In this document: piece by piece, positions 25,891 through 33,511 of the stretch
Numbering within the stretch: position 1 is the stretch's first letter
Layout: every line of letters starts with the position of its first letter
Assembly: GCA_946480475.1 (NCBI GenBank)
Contig: CAMLJM010000021.1
Coordinates: 1 to 57,194, forward strand
Length of the DNA: 57,194 bases
DNA from: an uncultured Alphaproteobacteria bacterium
GTDB lineage: Bacteria; Pseudomonadota; Alphaproteobacteria; Micavibrionales; Micavibrionaceae
Direction: 5' to 3'
The notes under the pieces: model-generated
Told to the model about the DNA's origin: nothing
The model's database searches: none
The model's input: only the letters and a program-made list of their open reading frames with translations
Made by a program: the position numbers and the translations under genes

Positions 25891-26832
25891 TTATGGAATT
25901 ATGCCGAATAGTTTACGTTTTGATTTCTCGGGTTCCGCTTCCGGGGCCGCATTTTTGGCCTTATCCGGCACCCCATTACCACAGACCGGCATCTCGACTT
26001 TTTCAAGAGCAACCAGTTTCTGAGATACGGAAAATTCGCCATAATCAACCGTCATATCGCTGATAACGCCATTGTCATGCAATACGACATCCATTTCGTA
26101 GTCGGATGATTCGCTGTCATTAGCGAGCGGGAAGAAAGCCATTCGTACTTTTCGGGCGGGTGATGCCAGCAATGTCTGGTCCAGTCCTGCGCTGGCTTTT
26201 AACGCCTGTGTATCGAACGATCTGCCGACAACCGTATTAATCTCGATGGGACCTTCTTCATCGCTGCCATCAAATACCACAGCGCTGAATACCTTACGGC
26301 CTGCCTGAATGTTTTCCATCATCGCCTGTGTATGGGCCATGGGGAATAATCCGCCTTCAGGTATCTCAAACGTCAGGCCTTCGGGCGTGGAATAAGTAAC
26401 ATGTCCCTGACCTTGTTCATCGCGCACGGCGGTGCCGCGCAATTCCTGATAAAGCGCGCCGTCGCGGCGGCGGCGCGATGTAAAATCAAAGCTTTGGCCG
26501 TCTAAAGGCTCATATGTCGTGAAATCGCTGGTGATTTGCATCGGCGCGGCATCGGCATATTCATAGTACAGATTGAAACGGTGATCCGTGCTCCAGGCCT
26601 CGCAACGCGGCTGCAGGGCGAAATACATCTGTCCGTGAATATTGATAACCTGGGATGAACTGCGCTTGGAAATCATCTCAATGCTGTATAGCGCCTTATG
26701 AGGCGCCATGACTACGGCGGGGGCAACGGCTGCCTGTTTATCGACTTTCTTCAGGGCAAAAGCCGGCACGGTTGCTGTACCCACCAGGATAGCAACTAGT
26801 ATAGCGGTGCGGGGAAGAATGGTCAGGGACAT
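25891..26832 (-). CDS. EipB-like periplasmic protein (DUF1849)
   Basis: This 313-residue protein has a Sec signal peptide (cleavage near AFA, residue 26). The mature part begins with the family signature APHKALYSIEM. One Cys lies in RCEAW and the second near the C-terminus in MPVCGNG, the two cysteines that form the conserved disulfide of EipB in Brucella. EipB folds into a spiral beta-barrel in the periplasm and is needed for envelope integrity. The charged tail (KSKRKLFG) is species-specific. It seems monocistronic and lies about 280 bases from the divergent GGDEF gene. I name the family rather than the gene. Confidence 0.85.
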   Translation of the reverse strand: MSLTILPRTAILVAILVGTATVPAFALKKVDKQAAVAPAVVMAPHKALYSIEMISKRSSSQVINIHGQMYFALQPRCEAWSTDHRFNLYYEYADAAPMQITSDFTTYEPLDGQSFDFTSRRRRDGALYQELRGTAVRDEQGQGHVTYSTPEGLTFEIPEGGLFPMAHTQAMMENIQAGRKVFSAVVFDGSDEEGPIEINTVVGRSFDTQALKASAGLDQTLLASPARKVRMAFFPLANDSESSDYEMDVVLHDNGVISDMTVDYGEFSVSQKLVALEKVEMPVCGNGVPDKAKNAAPEAEPEKSKRKLFGIIP

Positions 26833-27027
26833 CAGTAAATCAGGCTCCGGGTCAGCACGTGCCTACATAATATAAGTCATTCGTAAGGGCAGGGGTAGGG
26901 CTACGGCATATTTGACTAGGCAGCTTTGTCCGCTAAGGCCGGAAGGGTAAACAAAGATCAAAAGCAATCATTCGCCGAAAATAACATAAATTATTGATTT
27001 TAAATGACAAAATAGACCAGCTGCAAC

Positions 27028-27043
27028 TGGCATAAACCTCGCA
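27028..27043 (+). promoter_or_regulatory. Possible sigma-54 promoter for the second diguanylate cyclase
   Basis: TGGCATAAACCTCGCA has the GG-N10-GC spacing (27029-27030 and 27041-27042) and matches 9 of 12 informative consensus positions. It would start transcription about 60 bases before the ATG at 27115. It is much weaker than the site at 13552. Confidence 0.35.
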
Positions 27044-27114
27044 ATACCTATTTTCATGGGTGTGGCGGATAAAAAACAACGTCACAAAAGAACTTCTGAG
27101 TTGGGGTTGAGCAA

Positions 27115-27990
27115 ATGACTACAGAGATTATCAATCACAGGGAAATGGTGAATGCGATGAATGGCGTATCCGTGGCGGCGGGGGCGTTGGCATTACCGGT
27201 ATCGGGCGCAAAAGAGAAAAAAGCCAGAACCAGAAAACGTCCCGATCATTACAAACTGGACTACAAGCCATCTGATGCGAAATCACTGTTCGAAAAACTG
27301 GAACAGCACGCGCGAGAGAAAGATGGCTGGGAACGCAGCATGAGCGCGACATTGGCACTCTTGAAACAGGCGCACAGGATGATTGAGCAGGCTGAAGATA
27401 CAATCTTTGCGCAGGAAAAAAGAATTCGCCAGCTTGAGAAGGTGGCAACGACTGATGAACTGACCGGCATGCTGAACCGTCGCGGTTTCTACGATGCCTT
27501 CACAGGCGAACTGGATCGCTGCCAGCGCGGCCTTATGAAAGGCGGCTTACTGGTGCTGATCGACCTTGATAACTTTAAGATGATTAACGATACCTATGGT
27601 CACCTGGCGGGCGATGCGGCCTTGCGCCTGGTGGGCCGTACACTGAAAAACGAGATACGCAGCATGGATTGCGCGGCGCGTCTCGGCGGTGATGAATTCG
27701 TACTGCTTCTCTCCCACACGACAAAGCGTGATGCTGCAGCCCGTGCCCAGAGCATTGGCTGGAAGCTGAACAATTTGTCTCTGGCTTGGTACGGGGAAGA
27801 AATCCCCGTACGGGCTAGCCTGGGCCTGAAAGATTTCAGCGCCGGAGACAAGCCCGACATGATCTTCAATGCGGCGGATGCCGGTCTTTATGAGCAGAAA
27901 GAAATGCGCAAAACCCGCAGGGAAGAAACCAGCAAAGCTTATGACCAGGGTTTTAAATGTGAAGCGGAGGAGCAGTCTGCCAGCATTTAA
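27115..27990 (+). CDS. Diguanylate cyclase, GGDEF domain with helical N-terminus
   Basis: This 291-residue cytoplasmic protein makes cyclic di-GMP. Residues 1-110 are helical: a basic patch (KEKKARTRKRP) and then a coiled-coil stretch from about 55 to 110 that probably mediates dimerisation. The catalytic domain starts at TTDELTGMLNRRGF, carries GGDEF at 191-195, and has the inhibitory site RSMD at 182-185, so it should be active and product-inhibited. No receiver, PAS or membrane segment is present, and the input signal is unknown. A 13-bp terminator hairpin follows. The C-terminal tail of 40 residues is charged and unstructured. Confidence 0.88.
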   Translation: MTTEIINHREMVNAMNGVSVAAGALALPVSGAKEKKARTRKRPDHYKLDYKPSDAKSLFEKLEQHAREKDGWERSMSATLALLKQAHRMIEQAEDTIFAQEKRIRQLEKVATTDELTGMLNRRGFYDAFTGELDRCQRGLMKGGLLVLIDLDNFKMINDTYGHLAGDAALRLVGRTLKNEIRSMDCAARLGGDEFVLLLSHTTKRDAAARAQSIGWKLNNLSLAWYGEEIPVRASLGLKDFSAGDKPDMIFNAADAGLYEQKEMRKTRREETSKAYDQGFKCEAEEQSASI

Positions 27991-28028
27991 ACGAACAAGA
28001 ACACCAGAGACATAAGTACAACGGTTTT

Positions 28029-28070
28029 CGTCTGCCCCTCCCTAACCGTGAACCCAAACCCCGGCAGACG
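28029..28070 (+). repeat. Inverted repeat between the diguanylate cyclase and its terminator
   Basis: CGTCTGCC (28029-28036) pairs with GGCAGACG (28063-28070) across a 26-base, C-rich loop containing CCCAAACCCC. It precedes the terminator hairpin, whose own loop has a similar ACCCCAAA. Confidence 0.45.
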
Positions 28071-28078
28071 ATTCCCCC

Positions 28079-28120
28079 GGCCCGGTCAACGACCCCAAAC
28101 GTTGACCGGGCCAAGCTTTT
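28079..28120 (+). terminator. Strong 13-bp terminator hairpin
   Basis: GGCCCGGTCAACG (28079-28091) and CGTTGACCGGGCC (28100-28112) form a perfect 13-bp stem with an 8-base loop, followed by AAGCTTTT. The T-run is interrupted but the stem is very stable. Confidence 0.8.
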
Positions 28121-28202
28121 ATGGCTTTTTGCAGCTGGAACCAGAATCGGCTATTCTTCGTTTCTACGGGGTTGCCCTGCTTCTTAACGGAAAGACATAT
28201 TC

Positions 28203-28661
28203 ATGAGATATATCCTGCTCGCATTAAGTGCTGTTGTTACATTTGGTTTTGGATCAGCGGCCTATGCCGCCAGCGAAGCGTCAGTCACTTATGCGCGCCG
28301 TATTGCACCTGTCTGCATCGGGGCCTGGGAAACGCCAGCCTGCCTGACAGCTGTTTCTGAATCAAATCTGGTGCTGGCATCCAACTACGGTGCGAAATTA
28401 CAGGAAAACAAGCAGGATACAGCGGCTGAGACGTTGAAACAGCATTGTGCCGCATCCACTGCTCATCGTGAAAAGCAATACCCTGCCTATGCGATGGAAA
28501 GCGCCTTCGTTGAATGCATCAATATCATTTCCGATCTGAACGATCAGACGGGCGTGTCGCCGGATGTCGATCATTATCAGTTGCTGGTGATGGCGGGCCT
28601 GTGCATGCGTAAGGATCGCCGTTGTCCCCCTATGGAACGCGGCCTTCAGCAATATAAATAA
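28203..28661 (+). CDS. Secreted small Cys-rich protein, unknown
   Basis: This 152-residue protein has a Sec signal peptide, with cleavage near AYA (residue 22). The mature part is mostly helical and holds six Cys residues (near 38, 47, 82, 104, 133 and 140), which suits three disulfides in the periplasm. It ends in a positively charged CMRKDRRCPP segment. No known domain is recognised. It is monocistronic, placed after a strong terminator, and abuts the convergent DUF6314 gene with no gap. The ATG at 28203 follows GGAAAG with a short spacer. Confidence 0.7.
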   Translation: MRYILLALSAVVTFGFGSAAYAASEASVTYARRIAPVCIGAWETPACLTAVSESNLVLASNYGAKLQENKQDTAAETLKQHCAASTAHREKQYPAYAMESAFVECINIISDLNDQTGVSPDVDHYQLLVMAGLCMRKDRRCPPMERGLQQYK

Positions 28662-29090
28662 TCAAAGGCGCCTGTAATACGTGACCAGCCGGTAATCTTT
28701 TTCCGGCCCTGAAACCACGGTTTCAGTATGAAACTCATGGGCGCTGATGATTTCGAAAATATGGCCGTAAACATCCTCGCCGCACATATATGTGTCGTTG
28801 GCAACCAGGCCTTGCCTGAAATCCAGCGAAACATATGTTTCGCCTGCCCGGTGCGGATCGGCGAACAGGATCTCGAGTCTTTCATCCTTCACTTTGTAGA
28901 TGTAATCGCGATAGGCCTCGTGCGCGGTTTTCTCCTGCACAAACGATCCTTCCTCATGATAGCTGTAGGTGTGGCGCATATCTGTGCGGCGTATATGCGC
29001 CAGCCCCTGAAAGCGGCTGCCTGTGCTGATCGTCCGCTCTAAATGCCATGTACCGGCTATATGGTCGAGGAAGTCGGAAGGCTCGGTCAT
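28662..29090 (-). CDS. DUF6314-like protein
   Basis: This 142-residue protein probably forms a small lipocalin-like beta-barrel. The pattern L-A-G-W-x-L-x-R near the N-terminus (HIAGTWHLERTI), SYHEEGSF, the EAYRDYIY segment, MCGEDVYGHIFE and the final SGPEKDYRLVTYYRR match the family now called DUF6314, whose function is not established. Its ATG shares one base with the aspS stop codon (TAATG), so it is translationally coupled to the tRNA synthetase. There is no signal peptide. The assignment rests on remembered family patterns rather than a search. Confidence 0.65.
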   Translation of the reverse strand: MTEPSDFLDHIAGTWHLERTISTGSRFQGLAHIRRTDMRHTYSYHEEGSFVQEKTAHEAYRDYIYKVKDERLEILFADPHRAGETYVSLDFRQGLVANDTYMCGEDVYGHIFEIISAHEFHTETVVSGPEKDYRLVTYYRRL

Positions 29091-30955
29091 TAAGCCGTCT
29101 TCTTCTCAACTGCCTCCACCTTGATGGGCGGAACGACCTTCAGGTGCAGGTCTTTCAGCTGCTGTGGTGTCGGGTCGGTTGGCGCACCCATCATCGGGTC
29201 TTCGTACGCGCCGTTCATCACGAAGGCATAGACTTCGCGCAGGTTTGGCTCGTTCGCGAGGATCATGACGATACGGTCGATACCGAACGCGCAGCCACCG
29301 TGCGGGGGGGCGCCGAAACGGAATGCATCGAGCATGCCGCCGAATTTCTTCTCCAGCACTTCACGCGGATAACCCGCAATCGCGAATGCTTTCTCCATGA
29401 TATCGGCGCGGTGGTTACGAATGCCGCCGGAGCAGAGTTCATAGCCGTTGCACACGCAGTCATATTGGGTTGCCATGATCGTAAGCGGATCCTGGTTGTT
29501 GAGGGCTTCAAGGCCGCCCTGCGGCATCGAGAACGGGTTGTGAGAGAAATCGATCTTGCCGGTTTTCTCATCCATCTCGTACATCGGAAAATCGACGATC
29601 CACATGAACTTGTAGACGCCTTTTTCGCGTACGCATTCGTGACCTGCAGGCAGGTCATCACAAATTTTGTCACGCGCACGGCCTGCGAGTTTCGCGGCCT
29701 TGGCTTCCATGTCGCAAATGAAGAAGATCGCATCGCCATCTTCGAGGCCCGCAACCTTCTTGAGTTCTTCCTGTGCTGCTGCCGGAACAAATTTCGCAAT
29801 CGGGCCTTTGCCTTCGCTTTTTTGTTCGCTCGTGCCGCCCGCCAACCCACTCGCAGGGCCTTCGAACGCGATATAACCCAGACCCGGTGCGCCTTCGCCG
29901 CGCGCCCAGTCATTCAGTTTATCGAAGAAGCTGCGGGGCTGGCCGGATACTTTCGGGCAACGAATCGCGCGGACCACGCCGCCCTTATCAATCACGGATT
30001 TGAAGGCATTGAATGTCACGTCTTCACGTTTGAACACGGCGGTCACATCGGTGATCACCAGCGGGTTACGCATATCCGGCTTGTCGGAACCGTATTTTAG
30101 GATAGCGTCTTTATACGCCATGTTGGGCAGCCATTCGACAGTGTGCTTGGTGCCTGTCCAGTCAGAGAATTCCTTGAAAATGCCATCGATCACAGGTGTC
30201 ATCGTGTTGAAGATGTCTTCCTGCTTCACGAAGCTCATTTCCATGTCGAGCTGGTAGAACTCAGCCAGACGGTCAGCGCGGCCATCTTCGTCCCGGAAGC
30301 AGGGTGCGATCTGGAAGTAACGGTCAAAGCCGGACACCATCAGCAATTGTTTGAACTGTTGCGGCGCTTGCGGCAGGGCATAAAATTTGCCGGGATGCAG
30401 GCGTGAAGGCACCAGATAGTCACGCGCACCTTCTGGTGAAGACGCGGTCAGGATTGGAGTGTTGAATTCCTGGAAGCCCTGATCCCACATGCGTTGACGC
30501 ATGGAACGGATAATGTTGTTACGCAGGCGGATACGTTTGTGCATACCTTCGCGGCGCAGGTCGAGGAAGCGGTATTTCAGGCGCACTTCTTCGCCAGCGG
30601 CATCGCCGTCAGCCACTTGCAGCGGCAGGACGTCAGCATGTGACTGCACGGTCATTTCATCGATGTAAACTTCGATATCGCCGGTTGCAAGGTCGGCATT
30701 CGCCGTGCCTTCGTGACGGATCTTCACGCGGCCTGTGATGGTAATGACGGATTCAGGACGGCATTTCTCGACTTCGGCCAGTAACGGGCTGTCCTGGTCG
30801 ATCACGCATTGCGTTAGACCAGTCGTATCGCGCAGGTCAATGAACAGCACACCGCCGTGATCGCGCTTGCGGTGAATCCAGCCGGAAAGTTTTACGGTCT
30901 GACCCGCATGTTCTTTGCGAAGTTCGGCGCATTTATGGGTGCGATAGGCGTGCAT
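29090..30955 (-). CDS. aspS: Aspartate-tRNA ligase, probably non-discriminating
   Basis: This 621-residue class IIb synthetase charges tRNA-Asp. It has the N-terminal OB anticodon domain, class II motif 2 (YFQIAPCFRDEDGRADR), the bacterial GAD insertion near residues 290-420, and motif 3 (FGIDRIVMIL). His33 in RKRDHGG and the Gly in RHEGTAN match the residues reported for non-discriminating AspRS, which also charge tRNA-Asn and rely on GatCAB. I use the ATG at 30955, with GGA upstream; TTG 30961 is possible. It is coupled to the DUF6314 gene. The upstream region has unusual direct repeats. Confidence 0.94.
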   Translation of the reverse strand: MHAYRTHKCAELRKEHAGQTVKLSGWIHRKRDHGGVLFIDLRDTTGLTQCVIDQDSPLLAEVEKCRPESVITITGRVKIRHEGTANADLATGDIEVYIDEMTVQSHADVLPLQVADGDAAGEEVRLKYRFLDLRREGMHKRIRLRNNIIRSMRQRMWDQGFQEFNTPILTASSPEGARDYLVPSRLHPGKFYALPQAPQQFKQLLMVSGFDRYFQIAPCFRDEDGRADRLAEFYQLDMEMSFVKQEDIFNTMTPVIDGIFKEFSDWTGTKHTVEWLPNMAYKDAILKYGSDKPDMRNPLVITDVTAVFKREDVTFNAFKSVIDKGGVVRAIRCPKVSGQPRSFFDKLNDWARGEGAPGLGYIAFEGPASGLAGGTSEQKSEGKGPIAKFVPAAAQEELKKVAGLEDGDAIFFICDMEAKAAKLAGRARDKICDDLPAGHECVREKGVYKFMWIVDFPMYEMDEKTGKIDFSHNPFSMPQGGLEALNNQDPLTIMATQYDCVCNGYELCSGGIRNHRADIMEKAFAIAGYPREVLEKKFGGMLDAFRFGAPPHGGCAFGIDRIVMILANEPNLREVYAFVMNGAYEDPMMGAPTDPTPQQLKDLHLKVVPPIKVEAVEKKTA

Positions 30956-30988
30956 GGTCAAAAATCCATCAATAGGTTGTGAAAACTG

Positions 30989-31058
30989 CCCTGAAACATA
31001 AAGCCCGATATGAAAAAACTCAAGGATTTCAGGTGGATTTTAGGCCCTGAAACCTAAA
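30989..31058. repeat. Direct and inverted repeats in the aspS divergent promoter region
   Basis: GCCCTGAAACATAAA (30989-31003) recurs as GCCCTGAAACCTAAA (31044-31058), 14 of 15 bases identical. An inverted TTTCAGG (31027-31033) can pair with CCTGAAA (31046-31052), and TTTTAGG (31038-31044) can pair with CCTAAAA (31053-31059); the two pairings exclude each other. Confidence 0.45.
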
Positions 31059-31138
31059 AACACTGATGACAGGGCAGAGGAAAAGTCGTAATCTTCGAAT
31101 TACATAATAAATAGAAACTTGGAACAGGAAGAATAACC

Positions 31139-31660
31139 ATGGCTGCGGAACAATGCGCCCGCATTACGGCGGTATATGACCAGCTGGAATCCCTTTATGA
31201 ACGTGTGACGCGCCGCTGCGCCTCCATTGAAGAGGGCGCTGATCAATACATCAATTCCCGCCTGCTCAAAACGATGGAACCGCTACGGGATGATATGCGG
31301 CGTTATCGCGACTTTCATCAAACGCAGGTGAATAAGGGAACACCCTTAACGCCGGATGACCGGGGTCAGCTATTCGAAATGATCGAGATTGGCGAGAACA
31401 CCCTGCGCATGTTGGCGCTTCTGGCTGAGAATACTTTGAATCGCGGAGGCAAAAATGTGCCGGGTTCACTCCAGCGTTTATCGCCTATGTTCCATGCTGT
31501 CGTCATGCGTGAAAAGGCTGAGATAGGTGGCCTTCAAGATAATTTGAGAACAGCTGTGCGTTTTGATGTCGAGGTCCTGAAAACACTGTTACGCACCGTA
31601 AAATCTGCAGATGAAAGCACGGAAAAACCAGCGCGCCACCATTTAAGGTTGGTGAAGTGA
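31139..31660 (+). CDS. Unknown all-helical protein, first of a tandem paralogous pair
   Basis: This 173-residue cytoplasmic protein is almost entirely helical, with no signal or membrane segment. It has two Cys residues near the N-terminus (6 and 27). It shares with its downstream neighbour a segment that aligns over about 34 residues (LSPMFHAVVMREKAE here, LSPFFSRMMDREYQE there) and a C-terminal H-L-x-L-V tag (HHLRLVK here). I do not recognise a family. Its stop overlaps the next start (TGATG). The ATG at 31139 has a purine-rich AGGAAG about 7 bases upstream. Confidence 0.65.
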   Translation: MAAEQCARITAVYDQLESLYERVTRRCASIEEGADQYINSRLLKTMEPLRDDMRRYRDFHQTQVNKGTPLTPDDRGQLFEMIEIGENTLRMLALLAENTLNRGGKNVPGSLQRLSPMFHAVVMREKAEIGGLQDNLRTAVRFDVEVLKTLLRTVKSADESTEKPARHHLRLVK

Positions 31661-32223
31661 TGACGGCAGCTTATGAAATCCTGGAGGGACGTCTTTGTTC
31701 GCTGATGGCGCGTGTGGGGCGCAGGCAAATGGCAGGCTTAACGGAGCCTGAAGATAGCGTGCTCAACGGCACGCTCTATAAAGGTTTGCACGAAAGTGTC
31801 CGATTGACGCATATATTCGCAGCAGCCCACAATCATCAGACATCACTGCGCGCGCAGGCCAAAAATCTGGAAGATTTTTCCAAGGTTATGCCGCATATGG
31901 CCTACATGATCTCAGCACTGGAAAGGGCTGATCATCTCTCCCCGTTTTTTAGCCGCATGATGGACCGCGAATATCAGGAGTTCCGGTCCCTGATTACGCA
32001 GGCGAAAGAGATCATTGACAAAGAGGCTGATTCGATTTTGGAGGCGCCTGAAGGAACTGATCAGCCTGATCCGGCTGTTATAGGTTGCAACATGATGATG
32101 GCGCCTTACGCCGTGGCCTGGGGGTTCATGGCTGCCGGTATGCATATGTGGCAGCGCTCTCTCGCTGTCATGACAGAAGGGGCGAAGCCTAAGCGTCATT
32201 TAACATTAGTACACAGCAGGTAA
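31660..32223 (+). CDS. Unknown all-helical protein, second of the tandem pair
   Basis: This 187-residue protein is translationally coupled to the preceding gene through TGATG; a GTG three bases earlier is an alternative start. It is helical and Met-rich (16 Met by my count), with a hydrophobic stretch near residues 143-165 (NMMMAPYAVAWGFMAAGMHMW) that may be a buried helix or a membrane segment. The LSPFFSRMMDRE segment and the C-terminal RHLTLVHSR mirror its neighbour. The two look like diverged duplicates that may form a heterodimer. The function is unknown. About 120 bases separate it from rnd, with no visible terminator. Confidence 0.65.
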   Translation: MTAAYEILEGRLCSLMARVGRRQMAGLTEPEDSVLNGTLYKGLHESVRLTHIFAAAHNHQTSLRAQAKNLEDFSKVMPHMAYMISALERADHLSPFFSRMMDREYQEFRSLITQAKEIIDKEADSILEAPEGTDQPDPAVIGCNMMMAPYAVAWGFMAAGMHMWQRSLAVMTEGAKPKRHLTLVHSR

Positions 32224-32346
32224 CCGAAAGGGTTAGTTTATAAAACAAGCGGTAAAAGTATTTTTATGTCAATAAAAGGCGGGGCGTAGAAAAAATAGCC
32301 AAATTTCCATGGCTTTTAAGTACTTAACGACGATATAACTAACGCC

Positions 32347-33501
32347 ATGACCGGCATTATTTCCAACCAAACCGAATTGAACGCCCTGTGCGCCGAACTC
32401 GCGAAGGGGCCTTATTTCACCATCGACACCGAATTCCTGCGCGATAAGACTTATTACCCGCAGCTTTGCCTGATTCAGGTGGCAAGTCCTGAAGGCGAAC
32501 CTAAGGCGATTGATCCTCTGATGGATGGGATTGATCTCGCGCCCCTTTTTACCTTGATGTCAGACGAAACTATTCTGAAAGTGTTTCATGCCGCGCGTCA
32601 GGATCTTGAGATTTTCTTTAACCTGATGGGCAAAGTGCCGCACCCGATTTTTGATACGCAAGTGGCGGCGATGGTTTGCGGCTTTGGCGAATCTATTGGT
32701 TATTACTCACTGGTCGCAGATATTTGTGGTGTGCATCTGGATAAAGGTGCGCAATTTACCGACTGGTCGCGTCGCCCTTTATCAAAGAAGCAGTTATTAT
32801 ATGCGCTGGATGATGTGACATATCTGCGCGATATCTATGAAGACCTCGCAGAACAACTGAAAGAAACTGGACGCACGACCTGGCTGGAGCAGGAAATGGA
32901 AATCCTGTCCAGCAAGGAAACCTATGAAAACAAGCCCGAGGATTCATGGGAGCGCATCAAGGTGCGCACCGATAAACCCAAGGTGCTGGCTGTCCTGCGT
33001 GAGGTGGCCGCATGGCGCGAACGCGAAGCACAAAGCCGGGATGTCCCCCGTCAACGCATTGTGAAAGATGAAGTGCTGGCCGATATCGCCGTACACCCGC
33101 CCGAGACGCCGGAAGAGCTGGGTAAGATACGTGGACTTTCAGCCGATTTTGCGCGCGGTAAAATGGGCAAGGGGCTGCTGGAGGCGATTATGAAGGGGCT
33201 GGCGACACCACCTAAAGACTGCCCGCGTCTTGAACGCCGTCCCAAATTCCCTTCAGAAATGACACCGACGCTTGAGATGCTGAAGATGCTGTTGCGCATT
33301 CAATGCGCAGAGCATGGCGTCGCACCGAAATTGGTGGCGAATGGCGAGGATCTGGAAGCCTTTATCATGGCGCCTGATGCGGACCTGCCGTTGACCAAAG
33401 GCTGGCGCGATGAAATTTATGGCCAGGTTGCTCGCAGGCTGATGGCCGGAAAAATCGGCCTTTGCTTGAAGAATAAGCAAATCACAAGGCTCGATCTCTA
33501 A
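32347..33501 (+). CDS. rnd: Ribonuclease D
   Basis: This 384-residue 3'-5' exoribonuclease trims tRNA precursors and other stable RNA. The DEDD catalytic motifs are in place: Asp27 and Glu29 in FTIDTEFLRD, HAARQDLEIFF, and the third motif with YALDDVTYLRDIY. An HRDC domain follows (VLREVAAWREREAQSRDVPRQRI, from about residue 215), then a second HRDC-like region to the C-terminus. The length fits bacterial RNase D (about 375-390). It is followed 10 bases later by pgi, so the two are probably cotranscribed. Confidence 0.95.
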   Translation: MTGIISNQTELNALCAELAKGPYFTIDTEFLRDKTYYPQLCLIQVASPEGEPKAIDPLMDGIDLAPLFTLMSDETILKVFHAARQDLEIFFNLMGKVPHPIFDTQVAAMVCGFGESIGYYSLVADICGVHLDKGAQFTDWSRRPLSKKQLLYALDDVTYLRDIYEDLAEQLKETGRTTWLEQEMEILSSKETYENKPEDSWERIKVRTDKPKVLAVLREVAAWREREAQSRDVPRQRIVKDEVLADIAVHPPETPEELGKIRGLSADFARGKMGKGLLEAIMKGLATPPKDCPRLERRPKFPSEMTPTLEMLKMLLRIQCAEHGVAPKLVANGEDLEAFIMAPDADLPLTKGWRDEIYGQVARRLMAGKIGLCLKNKQITRLDL

Positions 33502-33511
33502 GGGGTTTAGT

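Noticed and set aside
26900..26960. Possible structured leader (CTTTGT...ACAAAG with an inner CCG/CGG) upstream of the second GGDEF gene, considered as a cyclic di-GMP riboswitch
   Set aside because: It lacks the GEMM core sequences, it would lie upstream of the proposed start of transcription, and the stems are weak.
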